From Treponema sp. UBA2869 (GTDB taxonomy: Bacteria > Spirochaetota > Spirochaetia > Treponematales > Treponemataceae), in the NCBI GenBank assembly GCA_002350445.1, contig DEEV01000134.1:3346-13504 (forward strand): a stretch of 10,159 nt of DNA. Reading direction: 5' to 3'. Positions 1 to 5,918 of this stretch are shown piece after piece. Every line of letters begins with the position of its first letter. Within the stretch, counting starts at the first letter, position 1. A program made the position numbers and the translations under genes. Under the pieces are notes generated by a model that was given only the letters and a program-made list of their open reading frames with translations, was not told the DNA's origin and did not search any database.

Positions 1-1
1 T

Positions 2-124
2 CTTGAATTGTTGAACAAATTCAACTGCAATATTGTTCAGGGATTTTTGCGCGGAAAACCAATGCCTTTCCATCTGTGTGATTCATATCTTCAGGGCGAT
101 AAAGAAGCCCTTTTAAAGCTTTAG
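2..124 (+). CDS. EAL-domain protein, C-terminal fragment
   Basis: This frame is open from the window edge and ends with TAG after 40 codons; the rest of the gene lies to the left. The segment NIVQGFLRGKPMPF resembles the end of EAL cyclic-di-GMP phosphodiesterase domains, where a conserved QG(Y/F)xxxxPxP stretch closes the TIM barrel, followed here by a short helix ending in KEALLKL. EAL domains hydrolyse c-di-GMP to pGpG, but the catalytic Glu and metal ligands lie upstream, so activity cannot be judged from this fragment. It could equally be the end of a GGDEF-EAL fusion or of a degenerate EAL protein. No hairpin terminator is visible between its stop and the convergent nuclease gene that ends at 183. 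Confidence 0.7.
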   Translation, partial: LELLNKFNCNIVQGFLRGKPMPFHLCDSYLQGDKEALLKL

Positions 125-182
125 TCACATCTTTTTGATTCAAAGCACAAAAATTTTCAAAATCTCACAAAATCAAGCAGAA

Positions 183-569
183 TCACTTTATTCGGTATTC
201 AACATACCTTACTCTCCCCTGTTCTACCGCATGACGGATTTCTTTTTCACGTTCATTCAATTTAGATTCTCCGGATTTTACCTCTATCAAAAGAACTTCC
301 GAGACCTTACTATTTTCCATTAATCCTGGGAATGCAATAAAATCTACAGGTTTTCCAATAAAACGGGCATCAGCAGGATTGCAGGGAAAATCAGGAAGAA
401 AAGGTGCAATCTGTTCCAGCATCTGACCGCCAAGAACCGCGCGTGATCTTTTTACCGCATCTTTACGAAGTTTACTTTTTGAAACAGCAAGACTCACAAA
501 TTGAATTAAAATAATTAAGGAAAGAAGAATTATAACCGAAATAAGAACTGTATCTTTTGAAATATGCAT
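183..569 (-). CDS. Membrane-anchored Holliday junction resolvase-like endonuclease
   Basis: A 128-aa protein that I recognise as the family described as endonuclease related to archaeal Holliday junction resolvase. An N-terminal hydrophobic helix (about residues 7-29) should anchor it in the membrane, followed by a basic linker (KSKLRKDAVKRSR). The soluble part has GGQMLEQIAPFLPDFP (48-62), then PADARFIGKPVDFIAF with D76, and LLIEVKSG with E96 and K98. D76 and E96-x-K98 match the PD-(D/E)XK nuclease core. The C-terminal stretch RHAVEQGRVRYVEYRI is also typical of the family. The biological role of this family is not settled; a membrane-tethered nuclease could act on incoming or damaged DNA, but that is inference. 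There is no Shine-Dalgarno before the ATG; a good promoter places the transcript start essentially at the start codon. It is divergent from ompA. Confidence 0.85.
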   Translation of the reverse strand: MHISKDTVLISVIILLSLIILIQFVSLAVSKSKLRKDAVKRSRAVLGGQMLEQIAPFLPDFPCNPADARFIGKPVDFIAFPGLMENSKVSEVLLIEVKSGESKLNEREKEIRHAVEQGRVRYVEYRIK

Positions 570-577
570 ATGTTTAA

Positions 578-606
578 ATTATAAGCTATAATTAAAACAG
601 TTTCAA
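578..606 (-). promoter_or_regulatory. Promoter of the nuclease gene, leaderless type
   Basis: Read on the minus strand there is a -35 TTGAAA (606-601), a 17-bp spacer and a perfect -10 TATAAT (583-578). The -10 ends 8 bases before the ATG at 569, which puts the expected transcription start about two bases before the start codon. No ribosome binding site fits in between. Confidence 0.65.
587..592 (+). promoter_or_regulatory. Probable -10 box for ompA
   Basis: A perfect TATAAT lies 56 bases before the ompA ATG and would give a leader of about 50 nt that includes the Shine-Dalgarno sequence. No good -35 is found 16-18 bp upstream, so it may need an activator. It is 3 bp from the opposing -10 of the nuclease gene, so the two promoters overlap. 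Confidence 0.35.
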
Positions 607-636
607 AAAAAATATACGGCCAGCCGCATAAATTAC

Positions 637-643
637 AAAGAGG
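637..643 (+). promoter_or_regulatory. Ribosome binding site of ompA
   Basis: AAAGAGG ends 5 bases before the ATG at 649. It supports this start, which also begins directly with a signal peptide. Confidence 0.7.
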
Positions 644-648
644 CGTTT

Positions 649-1863
649 ATGAAAAGACACATATTTTCTGCATTAATTTTACTGACAGCAGCTTCAAATA
701 TTTTTGCAGAAGAAGGAATAAGGCTTTATTTTAAGCAGAACAAAGGCGATATAAGCAATTACGTTTCTACAGTTGAAGAAGACGTTTATTATAACCGCCA
801 GAATATCAGGCATGCACAGATTATAAACAGAATTTCTTCACAGGTAAAAGAATCTTATTCTGACGGTTCAGCAGATTTAACCACTTCCTACATGACAACA
901 GAAAACACACTGGTAACAGGCTCAAGCCAGCATCTTTCTTGGGGAGAAGAATTCATAAGTGATTTTTCACGCGACAAAAACGGAAGACTTACAATTTCTG
1001 ACAATCTATTTATGCCGACAGTAAGGAATGTTCCGGTTTTTCCTGACAAAAAAGTTGCAAAAGGAGAAACCTGGAGCGCAGAAGGAAAGGAAGTTCACGA
1101 TTTAAGGCATCTTTTTAATATGAATGAGCCTGTAATTATTCCATTTGCCGCAAGCTACAAATATGCAAATGATGAAACTATAAACGGAACGGTTTTTAAC
1201 ATTATCGAAGTGAATTATAATTTTTACCATGAAAATTCACAGGAAAACATAAAAAAAGGAAGTACTTTTGCAGGAACTTCCGGCTATTCAAAGCAAAAGC
1301 TTTATTGGGACGACAAAAAAGGTATTCTTGATCATTATGAAGAAGAATTTCTTATAAAAATGGTAGATATTTACGGAAATCTTTACGAATTTACAGGAAC
1401 GGCAAAAGCCTATGTAACTGAATTTAAATCTGTAAATAACGAAGAAACCGAAGACCTGCTTCGTAAAAAAGTTGAAAAATATCGGCTCGAAAACATTTCA
1501 GTAAAACGCGGTGAAATGGGAATAACAATAAGTCTTGATAAAATTCAGTTTGAGCCAGATTCAAACATCCTTAAGGATTCAGAAAAAATCAAACTTCAGA
1601 AAATTGGTGAAATCTTAAAAGATTTTTCAAACGATCTTCTTATAACAGGTCATTGCGCAGAACGTGGAAGTGTAAATGCACGTCAAAAACTTTCAGAAGA
1701 ACGAGCTGAAAGCGTTGCAGCATATCTTGAAAACCTTGGAATACGAGATAAGTACCATATCTACACTCAGGGAAAAGGTAGCCGTGAACCTGTTGCTTCA
1801 AATGCTACAGAAGAAGGCAGAATACAAAACCGCCGCGTAGAAATTACAATTATGGACAGATAA
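649..1863 (+). CDS. Exported OmpA-family protein
   Basis: A 404-aa protein with an N-terminal signal peptide (MKRHIFSALILLTAASNIFA, cleavage probably after A20). Residues 21 to about 265 form a beta-rich extracytoplasmic region that I do not recognise. Residues about 290-404 are an OmpA C-terminal domain: ISLDKIQFEPDSNIL, then LLITGHCAERGS, LSEERAESVAAYL and GRIQNRRVEITI. Such domains hold the outer membrane or periplasmic proteins to peptidoglycan. In canonical domains an Asp in GHxD and an Arg 15 residues later bind the third stem residue, meso-DAP. Here the Asp position is A337 while R352 is kept, so binding of a non-DAP wall is plausible. The gene appears monocistronic, with its own RBS upstream and an intrinsic terminator 45 bases after the stop. 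Whether it is a surface, barrel or periplasmic protein cannot be decided from sequence. Confidence 0.85.
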   Translation: MKRHIFSALILLTAASNIFAEEGIRLYFKQNKGDISNYVSTVEEDVYYNRQNIRHAQIINRISSQVKESYSDGSADLTTSYMTTENTLVTGSSQHLSWGEEFISDFSRDKNGRLTISDNLFMPTVRNVPVFPDKKVAKGETWSAEGKEVHDLRHLFNMNEPVIIPFAASYKYANDETINGTVFNIIEVNYNFYHENSQENIKKGSTFAGTSGYSKQKLYWDDKKGILDHYEEEFLIKMVDIYGNLYEFTGTAKAYVTEFKSVNNEETEDLLRKKVEKYRLENISVKRGEMGITISLDKIQFEPDSNILKDSEKIKLQKIGEILKDFSNDLLITGHCAERGSVNARQKLSEERAESVAAYLENLGIRDKYHIYTQGKGSREPVASNATEEGRIQNRRVEITIMDR

Positions 1864-1875
1864 TTCACCACGATT

Positions 1876-3513
1876 TTACTTAAACTGAAAAGCATTATCA
1901 GAAGTATAAAGCCGGTTTTTCCATAAAAACACGGCTTTTTTTATTTTTCCAGATTTTTCAAGCTGCCGGACAACTTCGCATACATCAGAATGTGACCAGA
2001 TGTTTTTTCCAAACAATTCAATATCACGCCGGTTCATGTGCCGGAATATTTTTAATTCAAGTTCCATCTCCGTAAGAAAGTTTTTATTTTTACGGACAAT
2101 TGCGTAGGATTCCTGCCAGTCGCTTAACACTGCAGTCTCTTTTTTCATTTTATACGAATTAGACTTTTCCTTGTTCTCTTCTATTTCTTTTCTTGCATTA
2201 CATAAATCACAGCCGCTGCAAACAGTCTGTTCAGCTCCGAGCGCATTAAGTAAAACCTGCCGGCGGCAATCTTTAGTTTCAGCAAAATCTCGCATTGCCG
2301 CTTCCCGTGAGTTTTTCTTGTTCGATGCATACTTTAAAGAATCCTCCGGACTCCAGATTAATATAGCCTTTGCAATACTTCCGTCACGTCCGCCCCTTCC
2401 TGCTTCCTGAATATACGCTTCTGCTGTCGGTGATGGTTCAAGATGAACGACAGTTTTTATATCTTTTTTATCAACTCCCATTCCGTAAGCGCAGGTTGCA
2501 CATAAAATACCGTTTTTACTGTTAAAAAACCATTTTTCTACACAATCCTTTTCATTTTTTTCAAGTCCTGCATGATAAAATTTTGATGTTCCAGGACCAA
2601 AGCAAACATTAATTTCGCGGCACATATCTTCACACTTATGTCTAGTACCGCAAAAAACAATCATAGGGCGCAGCTCTGTAAGGGCAAGTCTAAGCACTTC
2701 TTTTTTCTTTGCTGCAGAATAATTCACAAAATAGTGAATGTTTTTTCTATCACTTTCGCTTCGAACAATGTGAGCACAGCCGCCAAACAAAACTTCAGAA
2801 ACCCGTTCAAGTACAGACGGCGATGCCGTTGCCGTGAACGCAGTAACAACTGGCGGTGAAATTTCTTTTATAACCTTGCCTAGTTCAAGATAAGCCGGAC
2901 GAAAAGAATCTCCCCATTCCGAAACACAATGAGCTTCATCTATTGCAATATGCTTAATTCCAATGCCAGAAAGCCGCCGGACTAAACTTAAGTTTTTTAA
3001 TACTTCCGGATTAGCAAGTATGATTTTAGCACCTTCTGAAATCTTTTTAAAATTTTCTTCACGTTCAACTTCTGACTGTCCGCCCCGAAAAACTACACAA
3101 CTTAGATTTCCTTCTTCCATTCGGCGCTGCTGGTCTGCCATAAGTGCAACAAGCGGATAGATAACCATTGTAGGCCCATCCAGAAGTAATGCCGGAACCT
3201 GAAAACAAAGCGATTTACCAGCTCCTGTAGGCAAAAGAACAATCTGTCGGCCTTTACAAAAAGAATCATCATTTTCTGCATCGAATTCTTCTTTTTGTTC
3301 TGGCGTAAGTTTCTGAACATATTTATCACATTCATATGCTTCAAGAATATTTGATACAACAAGCCTTTGCCACGGAAACATATATTTTATTCCAAAATTT
3401 TCAAGAGCTGTTTTTGCAACAATATCTTCAGAATTTTCAAAATCGAAAGTTTCAGTATTGTAATGCGCAGTTTCATTACAAATGTCATTATTTTTTTCTA
3501 TATTATTTTCCAT
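1876..3513 (-). CDS. recQ: RecQ-family ATP-dependent DNA helicase, short form
   Basis: A 545-aa superfamily 2 helicase that unwinds DNA 3' to 5' during recombination and repair. Visible motifs are MFPWQRLVV (45-53, motif 0), LLPTGAGKS (93-101, Walker A), DEAH (192-195, motif II) followed by the RecQ-specific aromatic loop CVSEWGDSFRP, TAFTATAS (224-231, motif III), HAGL and GMGVDKKDI (motif V), and QEAGRGGRDG (369-378, motif VI with arginine finger). The zinc subdomain is intact: C416 in CRRQ, then C432, C435 and C438. The tail (440-545) is shorter than in E. coli RecQ (609 aa) and shows no HRDC domain; residues about 500-540 look like a small winged helix. An acidic insertion (about 60-88) separates motif 0 from Walker A. 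There is no Shine-Dalgarno; the start appears leaderless. The gene converges on ompA with 12 bases between stops. Confidence 0.93.
   Translation of the reverse strand: MENNIEKNNDICNETAHYNTETFDFENSEDIVAKTALENFGIKYMFPWQRLVVSNILEAYECDKYVQKLTPEQKEEFDAENDDSFCKGRQIVLLPTGAGKSLCFQVPALLLDGPTMVIYPLVALMADQQRRMEEGNLSCVVFRGGQSEVEREENFKKISEGAKIILANPEVLKNLSLVRRLSGIGIKHIAIDEAHCVSEWGDSFRPAYLELGKVIKEISPPVVTAFTATASPSVLERVSEVLFGGCAHIVRSESDRKNIHYFVNYSAAKKKEVLRLALTELRPMIVFCGTRHKCEDMCREINVCFGPGTSKFYHAGLEKNEKDCVEKWFFNSKNGILCATCAYGMGVDKKDIKTVVHLEPSPTAEAYIQEAGRGGRDGSIAKAILIWSPEDSLKYASNKKNSREAAMRDFAETKDCRRQVLLNALGAEQTVCSGCDLCNARKEIEENKEKSNSYKMKKETAVLSDWQESYAIVRKNKNFLTEMELELKIFRHMNRRDIELFGKNIWSHSDVCEVVRQLEKSGKIKKAVFLWKNRLYTSDNAFQFK
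1908..1948 (+). terminator. Intrinsic terminator of ompA, inside the 3' end of recQ
   Basis: AAAGCCG (1908-1914) pairs with CGGCTTT (1932-1938) and GTTTTT (1915-1920) pairs with AAAAAC (1925-1930). This gives a 13-bp stem with one bulged A (1931) and a CCAT loop, followed by a T-rich run to 1948. It works for plus-strand transcripts only, since the minus side has no T-tract after the stem. The ompA mRNA would therefore run antisense over the last 70 or so bases of recQ. Confidence 0.8.
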
Positions 3514-3519
3514 AACTAT

Positions 3520-3549
3520 AATATAGATTCACATGTGCGGGTTTCGGAA
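3520..3549 (-). promoter_or_regulatory. Putative recQ promoter, leaderless type
   Basis: On the minus strand TATATT (3525-3520) ends exactly 6 bases before the ATG, which places the expected transcript start on the A of the start codon. The best -35 is a weak TTCCGA (3549-3544) with an 18-bp spacer. No ribosome binding site is present in the 20 bases before the ATG. Confidence 0.45.
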
Positions 3550-3593
3550 TTTTTTTTATGATTTTTATAAGAAAAAATATAATAAAGAAAAGC

Positions 3594-3818
3594 TTATTCG
3601 GCTGCTTCTTCTTTAGCCTCTTCTGCAGGTTTATCTTCCTTCTTTTCTGCAGGAGCCGGTGCTGGTGCTGGCGCTTTTTTTACCTTTGGACGCGGAGAAC
3701 GTTTTTTATAGTTTGCCACAAATTTGGCAAATTCAATTACAAGAAGCATTGCAATTACAGTTGTAATTACACGCCAGTCTTTGAGAACTCCAATTATAAC
3801 AGGAATAAGCTCTTTCAT
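3594..3818 (-). CDS. Small single-membrane-segment protein with Pro/Ala/Lys/Glu tail
   Basis: I do not recognise this 74-aa protein. It begins MKELIPVIIGVLKDW, has one hydrophobic segment (about residues 17-37, VITTVIAMLLVIEFAKFVANY), then a basic junction (KKRSPRPKVKK, 38-48), a short APAPAPAPA repeat (49-57) and a charged Glu/Lys/Ala tail to the end. The basic residues after the helix suggest that the tail is cytoplasmic, but the topology is uncertain. Such tails are typical of flexible linkers and low-complexity tethers. The gene follows hisF by 30 bases on the same strand and may be co-transcribed with it. Alternatively a weak -10 (GATATT, 3830-3825) sits 6 bases before its ATG. No Shine-Dalgarno is seen. 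The clean hydrophobic segment and the composition argue that it is a real gene; function unknown. Confidence 0.7.
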   Translation of the reverse strand: MKELIPVIIGVLKDWRVITTVIAMLLVIEFAKFVANYKKRSPRPKVKKAPAPAPAPAEKKEDKPAEEAKEEAAE

Positions 3819-3848
3819 ATTTTTAATATCGGATAAACTGCAGAAAAC

Positions 3849-4613
3849 TTAAAATCTAACAGGAACATTCATTTTCGAAAGTTCTTTTTTTATGCCTTCA
3901 ACAGTGTATTGCCCGCTATGTACCATAGTTGCAATTAAAGCCGCATCGGCATTTCCTTTTGTAAGCACATCTGCAAGATGCAAAGGAGTCCCTCCTCCGC
4001 CAGAAGCAATTACAGGAACTGAAACATTATCAGAAATAAGTTTAGTTAATGTTATTTCATAACCGTTTTTTGTTCCATCAGCATCTATAGAATTTAGAAC
4101 TATTTCGCCGGCTCCAAGTTCGCAAGCCTTTTTTGCCCATTCCAGAGCATCAAGATCAGTTTTTACACGTCCGCCATTAATATATATACGGTAGCCGCTT
4201 GGCATTTCACTGTCTCGCGCTGCATCCATACCAAGCACAATACTCTGATTTCCAAAAACACGCGCACCTTCCGTTATAAGTTCCGGATTTTTTACTGCCT
4301 GAGAATTTAACGAAACTTTTTCTGCACCTGCCAGAATTGTAGAACGAATATCTTCAATTGTTCCAATTCCGCCGCCAACACAAAAAGGAATAAAAACTTC
4401 AGACGCAACTCTCGAAATTAAATCAAGAATAGGTCCTCTTCCGCGTGCCGATGCCATAATATCGTAAAAAACAAGTTCATCAACGCCCTGCCTGTAATAT
4501 TCCGCCGCCATTTCAACAGGGTCCCCAATATCTATGTTATTCTGGAATTTTACGCCCTTTGTTGTGCGTCCATCTTTTACATCTAAACAAACAATTATTC
4601 TCTTTTTAAGCAT
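3849..4613 (-). CDS. hisF: Imidazole glycerol phosphate synthase, cyclase subunit HisF
   Basis: A 254-aa TIM-barrel enzyme. With ammonia delivered by HisH it converts PRFAR to imidazole glycerol phosphate (histidine pathway) and AICAR (fed to purine synthesis). The start is [17 protein letters not shown]11 and D130 (VLGMDAAR) fall exactly at the two catalytic Asp positions known in Thermotoga HisF. Phosphate-binding loops VGGGI (79-83), [10 protein letters not shown] and IASGGGGTP (202-210) are present, and the length is normal. A longer frame starting at 4697 exists, but its extra 28 residues are not HisF-like and would overlap hisH by 74 bases. The ATG at 4613 has a GGGG ribosome binding site and is preferred. 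It follows hisH by 10 bases, as expected for translationally paired subunits. No other his gene lies in this window. Confidence 0.95.
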   Translation of the reverse strand: MLKKRIIVCLDVKDGRTTKGVKFQNNIDIGDPVEMAAEYYRQGVDELVFYDIMASARGRGPILDLISRVASEVFIPFCVGGGIGTIEDIRSTILAGAEKVSLNSQAVKNPELITEGARVFGNQSIVLGMDAARDSEMPSGYRIYINGGRVKTDLDALEWAKKACELGAGEIVLNSIDADGTKNGYEITLTKLISDNVSVPVIASGGGGTPLHLADVLTKGNADAALIATMVHSGQYTVEGIKKELSKMNVPVRF

Positions 4614-4616
4614 AAA

Positions 4617-4622
4617 CGCCCC
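4617..4622 (-). promoter_or_regulatory. Ribosome binding site of hisF
   Basis: Minus-strand GGGGCG lies between the hisH stop and the hisF ATG, with the GGGG core 5 bases before the ATG. It decides in favour of the 4613 start over the upstream ATG at 4697. Confidence 0.6.
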
Positions 4623-4623
4623 G

Positions 4624-5253
4624 TTATAATTTACAGAAATTCTCCAATAGCTTGAGCCCGGCAATTCCGCTCTTTTCGGGATGGAATTGGGTTGCAAAAA
4701 TATTTCCGCTTTGAATTACAGCAGGAACCTTAATTCCATAATCGGCACTTGCCTTTACAACAGTATTATCCGTCGGGCAGATAACATACGAGTGAACAAA
4801 ATAAACATCTGTATCATCTTTTATGCCGTTAAGCAAAGGACTTCCACCATTTTCAAAACTGATGTTATTCCAACCAATATGAGGAACTTTTAAATTCTGT
4901 TTTTTAAGTTCCGGATTTATTGAATGAAAATGTCTTATATTTCCTTTTACAAGTCCAAGACATTCTGTATTGCCTTCCTCGGAATGTTCAAAAATTATCT
5001 GAGAACCAACACATATTCCAAAAAGAAGTCTACCGTCAGCAACCTGCTTTCGTACAAAATCATCATAACCGCTAGCCTTAAGCTGACTCATAGCATAAGC
5101 ATCATCACCATCACCGGGAAACATAAATCTGTCGCAATCAGCAGCAGAAAGTTCTTCCGGCTTTTTAGAAGTTACATAAGGAATGTGCAGATATTTAAGT
5201 GCACGTTCAAGGCTTGTAATGTTGCCAGCATTAAAATCAATAATTCCAACCAT
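4624..5253 (-). CDS. hisH: Imidazole glycerol phosphate synthase, glutaminase subunit HisH
   Basis: A 209-aa class I glutamine amidotransferase that hydrolyses glutamine and channels ammonia to HisF. The start [15 protein letters not shown] is the standard HisH beginning; a frame extending upstream to 5289 adds 12 residues that do not look like HisH. The catalytic triad is visible: C81 in FGICVGSQ, and H191 and E193 in QFHPEKS. PHIGWN (125-130) and YFVHSY (151-156) are also conserved. One oddity is that the oxyanion-strand motif usually written PGVG is PGDG here (46-49), which I recall from a subset of HisH proteins but cannot verify. There is no Shine-Dalgarno; a strong promoter puts the mRNA start at the ATG. 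It heads a hisH-hisF unit and lies 83 bases downstream of queD. Confidence 0.94.
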   Translation of the reverse strand: MVGIIDFNAGNITSLERALKYLHIPYVTSKKPEELSAADCDRFMFPGDGDDAYAMSQLKASGYDDFVRKQVADGRLLFGICVGSQIIFEHSEEGNTECLGLVKGNIRHFHSINPELKKQNLKVPHIGWNNISFENGGSPLLNGIKDDTDVYFVHSYVICPTDNTVVKASADYGIKVPAVIQSGNIFATQFHPEKSGIAGLKLLENFCKL

Positions 5254-5260
5254 AGCGATG

Positions 5261-5289
5261 ATTGTAAAAAAATAACGCCTGCTTTTCAA
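5261..5289 (-). promoter_or_regulatory. hisH promoter, leaderless type
   Basis: On the minus strand -35 TTGAAA (5289-5284), a 17-bp spacer and -10 TACAAT (5266-5261), five of six consensus bases. The -10 ends 7 bases before the hisH ATG, so the transcript should begin within a base of it. It lies in the gap after queD, so hisHF can be expressed independently of queD. Confidence 0.65.
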
Positions 5290-5336
5290 GGCTTACATCT
5301 TCAAGATTATAAAAAATACATTAATTATGGAATAAA

Positions 5337-5744
5337 TTAAACTGTATAACGAGCCCGACTTGTATCCGTTTCGAAAACATCAACAGACTTTAAATATGCC
5401 AGACCTCCGTTTTTTTCGGAAAATTCTTTCAAAAGATTTATTCCATCTTTTTTTGCAAGTTCAACGATGGAATCATAAATATACATTGCAATTCGTTCGG
5501 CACTTGGATTCTGGGCAAAAACTTTTAAATCATTAAGATTTGTATGATCAAGCTTTTTGCAGGTCTCGCGAAGATAAGCCTTAAGCTTTGAAAAATCCAG
5601 AAGCATTCCACCTTCATTAAGTCTGGAACCGCAAACATGCGCGTACACTTTATAATTATGACCATGAAGATTTTCACACTTGCCGTTATAATCACGCAAA
5701 AAATGCGCCGCAGAAAAATCTGCCTGAACTCTGACTTCAAACAT
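5337..5744 (-). CDS. queD: 6-carboxy-5,6,7,8-tetrahydropterin synthase (QueD/PTPS family)
   Basis: A 135-aa member of the 6-pyruvoyl-tetrahydropterin synthase fold. QueD turns 7,8-dihydroneopterin triphosphate into 6-carboxy-tetrahydropterin in the route to preQ0 and queuosine in tRNA. Zinc ligands are H14 (FSAAHFL), H27 and H29 (LHGHNY); the catalytic Cys is C23 (GKCENLHGH). LDHTNLND (65-72) holds the Asp-His pair, NPSAERIA (79-86) is the usual helix start, and E125 in VFETDTSRARY is the pterin-anchoring Glu. The length is close to the family norm of about 120-140. No other queuosine gene is in view, so a role in another pterin pathway cannot be fully excluded. The start has no ribosome binding site and appears leaderless. 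It is divergent from murE. Confidence 0.9.
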   Translation of the reverse strand: MFEVRVQADFSAAHFLRDYNGKCENLHGHNYKVYAHVCGSRLNEGGMLLDFSKLKAYLRETCKKLDHTNLNDLKVFAQNPSAERIAMYIYDSIVELAKKDGINLLKEFSEKNGGLAYLKSVDVFETDTSRARYTV

Positions 5745-5750
5745 AAAATA

Positions 5751-5779
5751 AATCTACATTTTAGTACAAAAGCAGTCAA
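5751..5779 (-). promoter_or_regulatory. queD promoter, leaderless type
   Basis: On the minus strand -35 TTGACT (5779-5774), a 17-bp spacer and -10 TAGATT (5756-5751). The -10 ends 6 bases before the ATG, so the expected +1 is the A of the start codon. No preQ1 riboswitch can fit in such a transcript. Confidence 0.6.
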
Positions 5780-5788
5780 TGACCATTG
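5777..5788. repeat. Short dyad overlapping the queD -35 box
   Basis: CAATG-AC-CATTG is a perfect 5-bp inverted repeat with a 2-bp centre. It overlaps three bases of the queD -35 and could be an operator, but a dyad this short can arise by chance in AT-rich DNA. Confidence 0.2.
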
Positions 5789-5883
5789 CAGGGCAAACGT
5801 ATTTATAATTCAATTTCACTAAAAAAAACAGAGCCTAGCGGAATCGAAAACATGCGGGGAGAGCCTTCTCAGAAAAATGCCAC

Positions 5884-5912
5884 TTCCAAGTTTTAGCACT
5901 AAATAGTATAAT
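5884..5912 (+). promoter_or_regulatory. murE promoter, leaderless type
   Basis: A perfect -10 TATAAT (5907-5912) ends exactly 6 bases before the murE ATG. The -35 at 17-bp spacing is a weak TTCCAA (5884-5889). No Shine-Dalgarno is present. A second TATAAT at 5804-5809 could give a longer leadered transcript, but no good -35 accompanies it. Confidence 0.5.
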
Positions 5913-5918
5913 TATTTT

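Noticed and set aside
3535..3596. AT-only hairpin after the 74-aa gene as a terminator
   Set aside because: Pairing is short, interrupted and made almost only of A-T pairs; not distinguishable from background in this AT-rich stretch.
3558..3836. Plus-strand reading frame of 92 codons opposite the small membrane protein
   Set aside because: Its Phe/Cys/Arg-rich composition is what the antisense of a Lys/Ala/Pro-rich coding region gives; there is no RBS.
4614..4697. Longer hisF start giving a 282-aa protein
   Set aside because: The extra 28 residues are not HisF-like and overlap hisH coding; the ATG at 4613 has an RBS and matches the family start.
5254..5289. Longer hisH start adding 12 residues
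   Set aside because: The extension runs through the promoter and is unlike HisH, which begins at [11 protein letters not shown].
5267..5292. Hairpin with T-tract after queD as a terminator
   Set aside because: The stem is only 4 bp (GCCT/AGGC) with an 8-base loop. It overlaps the hisH promoter, which explains the TTGAAA and the T-rich spacer better.
5827..5880. tRNA-like piece on the minus strand (a TTCGATTCC T-loop-like string near AGGCTCTG)
   Set aside because: The flanking bases do not form a T-stem, no acceptor partner or anticodon arm is found, and the AGGCTCT copies are direct rather than complementary.
5852..5896. A 14-codon upstream ORF (starting MRGEPSQ) before murE
   Set aside because: It has only a poor ribosome binding site, lies upstream of the best murE promoter and would be untranscribed from it; probably chance.
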